From CAZJAH01 sp964544155 (GTDB lineage: Bacteria > Bacteroidota > Ignavibacteria > Kapaibacteriales > UBA2268): a stretch of 64,000 nucleotides of DNA. The translations under genes and the position numbers were made by a program. Below, piece by piece: positions 54,674 through 62,881 of this stretch (its first letter is position 1; each line of letters starts with the position of its first letter). The stretch is taken from NCBI GenBank assembly GCA_964544155.1, contig CAZJAH010000002.1, positions 124,001-188,000 of the forward strand. Direction: 5' to 3'. The notes under the pieces are model-generated. The model did not search any database. It saw only the letters and a program-made list of their open reading frames with translations, and had not been told where the DNA came from.

Positions 54674-55086
54674 AGCTTTTTATTTCTATTATTAATTAAA
54701 CAAATTTCTTTATAGGTAAAATAATTTTATTCTCTATAATAATTCAATCTCATCTAACTAACTAAAATACTAAAAGGATTAAAAGAAAAAAAATTAAATA
54801 ATTTAAGTTTTTTCATAAAAATATTTGCGCGTTATTAACAAATTAGTTATATTAAAAATGTTAGAATAATGACATATTGTTAGATATATATAGGATCTGG
54901 GGAATTAGCATCTTATATTAAGATCGCCTAAATATTTTGGCGTGAAAAAAACTGAACCGGCTTGATTAATTTTTGATAGGTCTGAATCCTGTTTCTCGTA
55001 GATTACTCTTCCCTAATATCACTGCATGATCATTTTAGGACTTATCGATAATTCTTCAAAGCCGGTTCTAGTTATAAAAATCAGTT
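54674..55086. other. AT-rich 413-base intergenic region with inverted and tandem repeats
   Basis: No gene is supported. The core GAACCGGCTT (54954-54963) is repeated inverted as AAGCCGGTTC (55059-55068), each flanked by one unpaired base in an otherwise longer match (54951-55072 overall). Next to it, AAAAATCAGTTTCAGT is duplicated in tandem (55076-55091 and 55092-55107), reaching into the last codons of the nuclease-helicase gene. The rest (54674-54950) is very AT-rich, probably the YebC promoter. Confidence 0.55.
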
Positions 55087-58000
55087 TCAGTAAAAATCAG
55101 TTTCAGTCATATAGTTCCCTTTTTTCTTTAAATATTCGATATATTCTCCGTATAATTCTGATCTTTCTAATATTTGATCATTGCCCAGCATAATAATATT
55201 ATGCTTTGCTCTCGTTAAAGCAACATTCATTTTTCTATCCACCTTGACATCATTATATACAGACAAAGACAGCAAATTTTTCAACTGTGAATAATAATTA
55301 ATTGCCATAGAGATAATTATAATATCCCTTTCAGACCCCTGGAACCTTTCGACTGTTTCCACATCGATCATTTCACGCAGGCCCGGTGGGAGTTTTTTCT
55401 TTATTTCATAAGCCTGAAGCCTGTAGGGAGTAATGATCCCTAAAGTGCTGCAAGTAAATTTTTCCGCGTATGCTTCATAAATTCTCGAAGCTATTTCTGA
55501 TACGAGAGCTGCTTCGCGGGAATTATACTTCAACTCTTCGGTTTTTTCTGTCCTGATAAAAATATTTCTTTTAGCATATAACAGCTTATTAAGCTTATCC
55601 TCATTATCAGTCCTGAATACCGGGCTTTGGGAATTTTGCCATCCTGAGCCTGGGAATGTTTCCAGTTTGCCGCCGTAAAATTTCAGGTTGGGGAATTCCT
55701 GTATATCCATGTGCATCCGCCCCTGCTGATAAAGCATTCCGAACGCAAGGTTCCAGTGTTTTTTTCGGCATACGTAAAGCAGCCTTTCAAAAAGTGAATT
55801 GCGAAGGTTAAACAGTCCGGCTCCTTTAAGCTTTCCGGATTTTACTTCGCTTTGTTCCTCACTTAAAGAAACAACTGCCGGCAGCTGCTTTTCATCGCCT
55901 ATCATAATGAACTTATCCACTGCCGTGAGAACGCTTAGAATTTGAGGTTCGAGTATCTGAGAGGCTTCATCTATAACAGCAAGCCTGAATTTTTTTAATT
56001 CGAAAATTTCATTTCCATTTTGCAAAGATGCGGCAGTAGATATGAATATCCGGGTTTCGCTTATCCGATTGTACAGCTCTTTCATACTTAAATTTGCGGC
56101 AAGGCATGAAATCATTTTATCTTTATGCGGAGAAGTTTCTCGCGCACCTTGCCTTAGATAATCGATACCGGCTTTGTTCAAAACTTCGCATATCTCATCG
56201 ACAGCCCTGTTGGTATAGGCACAAACAAGTATATTGATATCGGAATTTCTATAATAATAATTAACAATAGCTCTTAGCATGTAGGATGTTTTTCCCGTGC
56301 CCGGCGGCCCTTGAATAAGGTAGTAATCCTCGGCGCTTACGGCATTCCTGAGCAGGTTAAGCTTTACCGGATTAAGTGTTGGATCAGATATGTTTTCCCT
56401 GGGTTTGAAACGAGGTTCTGCCTCTCCGAGAAGTATTTTTTGCTTTTGTTCGGCGCAATTCAGTATGCTGTACAAAGATGAAATGAGCTTTTTCGTACCG
56501 GAATCGCTATGGTCCTGCTCAATTATCCAGTAAGCATATTTACCGAAAACCGATATATCGGTTTGCTTATTTCTAAGGCTGACGGTTATTTGGCTGTTAT
56601 CAAGTATTTTGATAACTGCTTTCATCATAATATCTTTAAGTGGATCGGTCAAACTGCCTTCGTCACGATAAATGATTATATAATCACCCTGTCGGATGGA
56701 GCTTGCCATTAAATCGCCGCTATCAATGTCAAATGTAAGGTGCAGCTTTTCAGCATCTGATTCAGCCTCATTAAATCTAAGTCCCTTTATCAAACTGCCG
56801 AAAGAAACTTTGTCATCCACACTGTCGCGCCAGAGAGAATTATGCCCACCGGGGCGGTTATTATCGGGCAGGCCTGTTTTTTCAATATAGGACTCATTCA
56901 TTATAAAAGTTAAAAATTCTCTGAAATAATCCTGAATGATCTCAGCTGACCGTTTATAATTTCTTTCAAATTCTATTATGAAATCAGTTAAATACGGCGG
57001 ATAGGCGCCAATATCGCGCGGATTAAGTTTATCCAGTACGGCGTACTTTCCCTGCCTTAGAAGTAAGTCAATGAGAGCTATCATATTCCTGGTATTTACT
57101 GTTTCTGCCTTTTTTAAATATGTATTGGGGGCATTTCTTAGCGGATGTTCATCCGGGGCGGCTGAATAGAGCAGCTGTGAGCTGCCTGTCCTTCCGGGAT
57201 AAACACTGTCAAGCAGCAGATTGTAGCAGGATACCTGAGCGAAATGGTTATTCCACATACCCGCGTGATAACGCTTTCCGTTTTCACCTTCCACAGTCAG
57301 GTCGGGTTTTGGGGCAGAGCCTGATTTAAGTTCAATAACGTCTTTTCTCTGCGGATCGGAGTCATATTCTATCATAGCATCGAGCCTGCCCTGCATACCG
57401 AATTTTGGTGAAAGAAATGCAGGCTCAACATGAATTTTTCCATTAGGGAACCTCTGTACGATCATTTTTAAAGACTCAAAATGAACGCCGGCATCTTTTT
57501 TCAGAAATCTGCTTTTCTCCCGCTGCCTTTCGTAAAGTACAAATATCTGAAGGGGCTTATAGCTGATAGCACGTGAGTAAGCTGTTTCGAAATCTATCTC
57601 ACGGTCGATTATCAGCTCATCGAACATACTATTAACAAGATTACCGAGAACAATACCGTAAGATGTATCAGTATTTCTGAACCTGCCCAGGAGGTTCAGT
57701 AAAGGATTATTTCCACAAGACTGGAAACATCCGGCGATATCGGTAACATGAATAAGATTCTCAGGATCAATTACTATGTATGAATCCGGTCCGGCTTCAA
57801 AGCCTGACGCGGATTTCCTCAACCCGATAAAATTTGCCTGGAGGCCTTTTTTAAAAACTTTATATGACTTAAGCCACAATCCTTTTAGCAATACCTGTAC
57901 TTCCCCTTTTTCAGGCGAAATAATTTCTAGCCCTATAGAGCTGTCGCGCTTTTTCACAAGTCCTTTGATTATCGCAGTAAAATTAGCCCCAGCCGCCCTT

Positions 58001-58416
58001 GCGGGAATTAATCTTTTATGATCACCTGAAAGCTCATTTTTAATTAGAGACTTCTCTTGCTGCGATACTAAACCCGGGCTGAATAAATCGACCAGATAAA
58101 TGATAACAAGTGCGGCGGACCTGACGTCAGAAGGAGTGCAGCGGATTGTTTCATCTTTAGTAATTGCCTGGGCAGCATAGGATATATGTGTAATGTAATC
58201 GGCCATTTGCTTTGGAATGCCGTATTTATCAGCCACATAGACCGAAACCGCGAAATATGACGGAAATAGCTGGGGTTCGGCTTCTACCGAAACCAGCATA
58301 AGCTCTCTGATAAGCCTGTCGGCCTCAAGAAATTTCTCCCGAGGCCCGCTTAATCTGTTAGCAATGATAACTCTCGCCTGTTTTAAAAAAAAACCGGCGG
58401 TTTCTTTATCAATCAT
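55087..58416 (-). CDS. Dna2-like nuclease-helicase (superfamily 1)
   Basis: 1109-residue single-chain nuclease-helicase. N-terminal half: PD-(D/E)xK nuclease of the Dna2/RecB kind with D346 (GRLDAM), E362 and K364 (IELKSG) and Q394 (HFAQVSCYNLLL). C-terminal half: SF1 helicase with Walker A GPPGTGKT (703-710), VIDEASQ (816-819 DEAS), GDEKQLPAVV, ITPYRLQ, VERFQGSERDIIIIS and MNVALTRAKH. Cys230 and Cys234 precede the nuclease, but a full Fe-S ligand set is not evident. It probably processes DNA ends, 5' flaps or stalled forks. Its stop region carries a 16-base tandem duplication, and its start overlaps recJ by 4 bases. Confidence 0.9.
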   Translation of the reverse strand: MIDKETAGFFLKQARVIIANRLSGPREKFLEADRLIRELMLVSVEAEPQLFPSYFAVSVYVADKYGIPKQMADYITHISYAAQAITKDETIRCTPSDVRSAALVIIYLVDLFSPGLVSQQEKSLIKNELSGDHKRLIPARAAGANFTAIIKGLVKKRDSSIGLEIISPEKGEVQVLLKGLWLKSYKVFKKGLQANFIGLRKSASGFEAGPDSYIVIDPENLIHVTDIAGCFQSCGNNPLLNLLGRFRNTDTSYGIVLGNLVNSMFDELIIDREIDFETAYSRAISYKPLQIFVLYERQREKSRFLKKDAGVHFESLKMIVQRFPNGKIHVEPAFLSPKFGMQGRLDAMIEYDSDPQRKDVIELKSGSAPKPDLTVEGENGKRYHAGMWNNHFAQVSCYNLLLDSVYPGRTGSSQLLYSAAPDEHPLRNAPNTYLKKAETVNTRNMIALIDLLLRQGKYAVLDKLNPRDIGAYPPYLTDFIIEFERNYKRSAEIIQDYFREFLTFIMNESYIEKTGLPDNNRPGGHNSLWRDSVDDKVSFGSLIKGLRFNEAESDAEKLHLTFDIDSGDLMASSIRQGDYIIIYRDEGSLTDPLKDIMMKAVIKILDNSQITVSLRNKQTDISVFGKYAYWIIEQDHSDSGTKKLISSLYSILNCAEQKQKILLGEAEPRFKPRENISDPTLNPVKLNLLRNAVSAEDYYLIQGPPGTGKTSYMLRAIVNYYYRNSDINILVCAYTNRAVDEICEVLNKAGIDYLRQGARETSPHKDKMISCLAANLSMKELYNRISETRIFISTAASLQNGNEIFELKKFRLAVIDEASQILEPQILSVLTAVDKFIMIGDEKQLPAVVSLSEEQSEVKSGKLKGAGLFNLRNSLFERLLYVCRKKHWNLAFGMLYQQGRMHMDIQEFPNLKFYGGKLETFPGSGWQNSQSPVFRTDNEDKLNKLLYAKRNIFIRTEKTEELKYNSREAALVSEIASRIYEAYAEKFTCSTLGIITPYRLQAYEIKKKLPPGLREMIDVETVERFQGSERDIIIISMAINYYSQLKNLLSLSVYNDVKVDRKMNVALTRAKHNIIMLGNDQILERSELYGEYIEYLKKKGNYMTETDFY

Positions 58417-60122
58417 TTATCCGCTTCATCTAATCTAATGTCTTTTATGGTAAGCTGCGGAGAGCGCTGGCCATTGAAGTTGATCGTCTCCAGATTGTAA
58501 ACTATTGAAAACGGCTTTCCCCCGGCCGCGATATGAATTTTTGATGCCAGATTATGCCCGATGGCGTCAATAACGAAATTATTCTGGAAAGCCCTGAATT
58601 TAATATTATTATTACCTACAATTTTTACACCGTTAATGGAACGCACATTCCTTGAATAAAAGACCGGTTTTTGATTTTCGAACCCGAAAGGTGCAAAAAG
58701 GTTGAGTATTTTAAAAAATTTGGGAGATAATTCATTAAGCTTAAGTTCGGAGTCGATCATGATCTCCGGCATGAGCATATCTTTTGTAATGTGCAGGGCA
58801 GCGATCGCGTCGAATCTTTCTCTGAATTCCCTAATATTCTCTTCTTTAATCGATAAGCCGGCTGCATGCTTATGGCCACCGAATTCAACAAGAAGATCTT
58901 CGCATTGCTTTAAAGCCGTATGCACGTCAAAATCGCTGATACTTCTGGCCGAACCTTTTGCAACGCCTTCAATAGTAGTCAGCAGAACGGTAGGCAGATG
59001 GAATCTGTCCACGAGCCTGGAAGCCACAATGCCGATTACCCCGGCATGCCAGTGGGGATGGTGTATAACCAGGGAGCGTCTATCCTTCTCTGCAAGAAGG
59101 TTTTCAGCTATTGGTATGGCTTCCTCGAAAGTCTGCTGGTCGTAAAGCCTTCTTTTGCGGTTTTCGTCTTCCAGCTGCTGGGCTATCTGAAAAGCCGCGA
59201 TTTCGTCTTCCTGCAGCATCATTTCGACCGATCTCTTAGCATCACCCAGCCTTCCCGCGGCGTTAATAAGCGGAGCAATGGCATACACGATATTTGTTGC
59301 GTTTATCATACCCTGCTTAAGCCCTGTACAGTATACCAGCCCTTTTATTCCCGGCCTCGGGTTACGATTAAGAAGCTTAAGCCCGTAATGCACCAAAGCC
59401 CTGTTTTCATCAATGAGGGGTACCATATCGGCTGCGGAAGAAAGAGCAACGAAATCCAGATATTCGAAAGCCATTTCGGGCTGCCCTAATTGTTCGGCAA
59501 TTGCCTGAATGAATTTGAATGTAACTCCGCATGCCGCCAAAAACTTAAAAGGATAATTGCAGTTTCCTTTAATAGGATCTAAAATGGCATATACCGGGGG
59601 AAGTGTATCTCCCGGCTCATGATGATCGCAGATAATTACATCAAAATCTTTTGAATTGGCATAGGATAGCGGCTGAAATGCCGTAATGCCCACATCCACG
59701 GTTATTAAAAGAGTAGCTCCGGCCTTTATGGCAAGGTCTATTGATTTATTTGACAGGCCGTAGCCTTCATCAAATCTGTCAGGAATATAATATTCCACCG
59801 TCGCGCCGTTTCTTTTTAGGAAACTGCACAGCATGGCAGTGCTAGCAGTACCATCCACATCATAGTCGCCGTGTATCCAGATAGTTTCATTCATTTTTAT
59901 GGCTTTAAGCACTCTATCCACCGCTCTTTCCATTCCGTCCATAAGGAATGGGTTGTGGATGTCATCGAGTGACGGCTGAAAAAAACTATTTGCTTTATCC
60001 TCGGTAGAGATACCTCTTGATATCAATACCTTTGTTAAGCTTTCCGGAATTTTCAGGGCTTTAGTCAGATTATGGATGATCTCTTCATTAGCAACTTTTC
60101 TAAAATTCCAACGATTGACCAA
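58413..60122 (-). CDS. recJ: Single-stranded-DNA exonuclease RecJ
   Basis: 569-residue 5'-3' exonuclease of the DHH family. DHH motifs: IHGDYDVDGTASTAM, TVDVGITAF, ICDHHEPGDTLP, and ALSSAADMVPL; the DHHA1 part has LLVEFGGHKHAAGLSI. It is close to the E. coli RecJ length. Its stop overlaps the Dna2-like gene start by 4 bases (ATGA), so a 5' exonuclease and a nuclease-helicase are made from one message, which fits shared end resection. Confidence 0.95.
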   Translation of the reverse strand: MVNRWNFRKVANEEIIHNLTKALKIPESLTKVLISRGISTEDKANSFFQPSLDDIHNPFLMDGMERAVDRVLKAIKMNETIWIHGDYDVDGTASTAMLCSFLKRNGATVEYYIPDRFDEGYGLSNKSIDLAIKAGATLLITVDVGITAFQPLSYANSKDFDVIICDHHEPGDTLPPVYAILDPIKGNCNYPFKFLAACGVTFKFIQAIAEQLGQPEMAFEYLDFVALSSAADMVPLIDENRALVHYGLKLLNRNPRPGIKGLVYCTGLKQGMINATNIVYAIAPLINAAGRLGDAKRSVEMMLQEDEIAAFQIAQQLEDENRKRRLYDQQTFEEAIPIAENLLAEKDRRSLVIHHPHWHAGVIGIVASRLVDRFHLPTVLLTTIEGVAKGSARSISDFDVHTALKQCEDLLVEFGGHKHAAGLSIKEENIREFRERFDAIAALHITKDMLMPEIMIDSELKLNELSPKFFKILNLFAPFGFENQKPVFYSRNVRSINGVKIVGNNNIKFRAFQNNFVIDAIGHNLASKIHIAAGGKPFSIVYNLETINFNGQRSPQLTIKDIRLDEADK

Positions 60123-60290
60123 TGTTTACCTAAGTTAATTTACTAATTAGGCCAAATTTACAAAAAATGATAATTAAGTCAAACTAATTGTGTAATTTTT
60201 TTCACACTTTTTAAATTATATTGGATTTATAATTCAATGATGTTAAAATTCTATATTTTATATTTTTTCAAATATTATGGCGTTTATTCT

Positions 60291-60298
60291 TATCTTTG
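60291..60298 (+). promoter_or_regulatory. Candidate Bacteroidota -7 element of lpxC-fabZ
   Basis: TATCTTTG fits TAnnTTTG, 49 bases before the first ATG of lpxC-fabZ; the -33 box is only T-rich. The 225-base region between recJ and lpxC-fabZ is AT-rich and holds the divergent promoters of both genes. Confidence 0.4.
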
Positions 60299-60347
60299 TT
60301 ACTGCATAATTTTTCTAAAGAGAAATTTTATTTCTATCTGTAATTAA

Positions 60348-61766
60348 ATGGAAAATTTAACTGAGAAATTGATGGAAAAGCAAACAACAATAAATAAACC
60401 AGTTTCATTTTCGGGGATAGGCCTGCATACGGGCAATCCCTCTACAATAACTTTCCGGCCCGCACCAGCAGGCCACGGATATACTTTCATCAGAACCGAT
60501 ATAGAAAAGCACGTTGAAATTCCGGCGCTTGTGGACTATGTTGTCGATCTATCAAGGGGTACTACTCTTGGCATCGATGATGTTAAAGTTCATACGGTCG
60601 AGCATGTACTTGCTGCTTTAGCAGGCTTGAAGATAGACAATTGCAAGATAGAGCTGTCGGCTAACGAACCCCCGGTAGTTGACGGAAGCTCCATGCCATA
60701 CGTGGATGCTTTACTCAAAGCCGGGAAAAAAGAACTCGACGCGGAAAGAGAGTATTTCGTTATGGATGAAACAGTCAGATATACCAACGAAGAAAAGCAT
60801 GTCGATATAGTCGCCCTTCCAACTGATGATTTCAGGATCACTGTAATGATAGATTACTTTAATCCCGCCTTGGGAAGCCAGCATACCGGTTTATTCGACC
60901 TGGAAAAAGAATTCGTTAACGAATTTGCCCCGGCAAGGACTTTTTGCTTTCTTACTGAGGTTGAAATGCTGCATAAGCAAGGGCTAATTAAAGGCGGAAG
61001 CCTCGATAGCGCTCTGGTAATTATCGATAAAGATATGGACAATAACGAACTCTCTGGCCTCAAAGACCTGTTTGGGCTTGATAAAGCTCCTGTATTGGGC
61101 AATAACGGTATTCTTAATAATACTGACCTGCGTTACAAAAATGAGCCTGCTAGGCATAAGTTGCTTGACATGATCGGCGACCTTGCTTTGGTAGGCGTTC
61201 CCCTTAAAGCACAAATATTGGCGGCAAGGCCGGGGCACGCCAGCAATATCGAATTCGGTAAAATGATCAGAAAGCTTTATCTCGATAAGAAAAAACTTAA
61301 TAAGCTTCAGCCGTCCAAACAACCGAAGATATTCCAGGATGTTGAAAAGATCATGGAATTTCTTCCACACAGATACCCCTTCCTCTTAGTGGACAGAATC
61401 ACTGATTTCGATGATAAAAATGATGTCATCATCGGATATAAAAATGTTACTATGAATGAACCTTTCTTCCAGGGGCATTTCCCCGGCAAACCCGTAATGC
61501 CGGGCGTTCTCATACTGGAAGCAATGGCACAGGTCGGCGGACTGCTTATGTTCAACAAATCAGATGAATATATAGGCAAACTGGCGTTTTTCATGGCAAT
61601 TAACAACGCAAAATTCCGCAAGCCTGTTGTTCCGGGCGATCAGCTCGTAATGGAAGTGGCATTGGTTAATAAAAGATTTAGCACATTTATGTTTAAAGCA
61701 AAAGCATTCGTTGATACCCAATTGGTTGCGGAAGCGGATTTACAGGCAGCAATAGTGGATAAATAA
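60348..61766 (+). CDS. lpxC-fabZ: Bifunctional LpxC / FabZ
   Basis: 472-residue fusion. Residues 10-300 are LpxC (UDP-3-O-acyl-GlcNAc deacetylase), with GIGLHTGN, the zinc ligand H86 in VHTVEHVLAAL, SANEPPVVDGSS and RHKLLDMIGDLAL. Residues about 320-472 are FabZ (3-hydroxyacyl-ACP dehydratase), with FLPHRYPFLLVDRI and the catalytic FFQGHFPGKPVMPGVL, and Glu in LILEAMAQ. This fusion is characteristic of Bacteroidota and Chlorobiota and links lipid A commitment to fatty acid elongation. A start at residue 9 is possible. lpxA follows 4 bases later. Confidence 0.97.
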   Translation: MENLTEKLMEKQTTINKPVSFSGIGLHTGNPSTITFRPAPAGHGYTFIRTDIEKHVEIPALVDYVVDLSRGTTLGIDDVKVHTVEHVLAALAGLKIDNCKIELSANEPPVVDGSSMPYVDALLKAGKKELDAEREYFVMDETVRYTNEEKHVDIVALPTDDFRITVMIDYFNPALGSQHTGLFDLEKEFVNEFAPARTFCFLTEVEMLHKQGLIKGGSLDSALVIIDKDMDNNELSGLKDLFGLDKAPVLGNNGILNNTDLRYKNEPARHKLLDMIGDLALVGVPLKAQILAARPGHASNIEFGKMIRKLYLDKKKLNKLQPSKQPKIFQDVEKIMEFLPHRYPFLLVDRITDFDDKNDVIIGYKNVTMNEPFFQGHFPGKPVMPGVLILEAMAQVGGLLMFNKSDEYIGKLAFFMAINNAKFRKPVVPGDQLVMEVALVNKRFSTFMFKAKAFVDTQLVAEADLQAAIVDK

Positions 61767-61770
61767 ATTT

Positions 61771-62553
61771 ATGACAGAAAATATTAATATTCATCCTTCA
61801 GCAATTGTGGCACCGGACGTCAGGATAGGCGATAATGTCATGATTGGCCCCTTTGTTATTATCGAAGAAGACGTAGAAATCAACAGCGGATCCCTGATAC
61901 TATCTGGATCAGTTCTTTCCACAGGCACAAGGATAGGGAATAATTGCAGGATTGGGCCTAATTCAGTCATTGGTACTAACCCACAGGACTTAAAATACGC
62001 AGGTGAAAAAACTTACACATTTATCGGTGATAAAACTGTAGTTAGGGAATTTGCCACTATCAACAGAGGTACCTCAGCTACCGGCAAAACAGTTGTTGGA
62101 AGCGACAGCCTGATAATGACATACAGCCACGTTGCTCATGACTGCCGTATAGGAGATCATGTGATCATGTCTAATGCCGTTCAGCTCGGAGGGCATGTTG
62201 AAATTGACAGCTGGGTAGTACTCGGAGGTGTCGCAAAGGTTCATCAATTCTGCAAAGTCGGAAAACATGCTATGGTAGGAGCTGATGTTTACGCCGTTAA
62301 AGACATAGCCCCATATACTCTTATTGGCCGTAAACCTCCACAGGTAGAAGGAATTAATAAGGTAGGCCTCCGAAGAAGAGGGTTCACCAATGACCAAATC
62401 GCTGAAATACAGAAGTTTTATGATATATTGCTTTTCTCCGGATATAATAACCGGGATGGCGTAGCCAAATTCCTTCAGAGGCATGAACCGTCTGATATTG
62501 TTAATGAATGTATTGAATTTATTGAAAATTCAACTCGCGGAATATACAGATAA
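61771..62553 (+). CDS. lpxA: UDP-GlcNAc acyltransferase
   Basis: First enzyme of lipid A synthesis, a left-handed beta-helix. The hexapeptide repeats (IGDNVMIGPF, IGNNCRIGPNSVIG, IGDHVIMSN) run from residue about 15 to 185. The catalytic His is H123 in SHVAHDCRIG, and the C-terminal helices carry GLRRRGFTNDQI. 260 residues, usual length. It lies 4 bases after lpxC-fabZ, so the pair is one operon. Confidence 0.97.
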   Translation: MTENINIHPSAIVAPDVRIGDNVMIGPFVIIEEDVEINSGSLILSGSVLSTGTRIGNNCRIGPNSVIGTNPQDLKYAGEKTYTFIGDKTVVREFATINRGTSATGKTVVGSDSLIMTYSHVAHDCRIGDHVIMSNAVQLGGHVEIDSWVVLGGVAKVHQFCKVGKHAMVGADVYAVKDIAPYTLIGRKPPQVEGINKVGLRRRGFTNDQIAEIQKFYDILLFSGYNNRDGVAKFLQRHEPSDIVNECIEFIENSTRGIYR

Positions 62554-62881
62554 ATTTTGTATATTATAAAAACTAAACTTTCGTTTATTTTTTTTGGGAT
62601 GTAAATACAACAACAATTATATGACTTCTTAATTTACCTGCTTTAAAATATTCTGAGGCAATGCGTCAGGTTTTTTACTGTTTTGCGAGGGTTAATATTA
62701 CCTAAGCCTGGTCAATGCAGAAATTCAGACATTAATTGCTTTGCTGTACAACAAAATAATGTTATATTAATATTTTGTGAATTTTATCAGGCATACTAAA
62801 AAAAAATAATTAATAAATGGTTAAGGAATGCCGTTGAACATTTGTTCCGATATGGGATTGTACAAATTATAAATTAAGAGA
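62554..62881. other. 328-base AT-rich intergenic region
   Basis: Nothing coding is seen. T-rich stretches and a TTTTTTTTGGGATG segment near 62590 follow lpxA without a hairpin. The region probably holds the promoter of the WbaP-like gene; no TAnnTTTG at a fitting distance was found. Confidence 0.5.

Noticed and set aside
55087..58416. Cas4 or anti-phage defence island
   Set aside because: The nuclease motif is similar to Cas4, but no CRISPR, cas or other defence gene is adjacent and the coupled partner is recJ.
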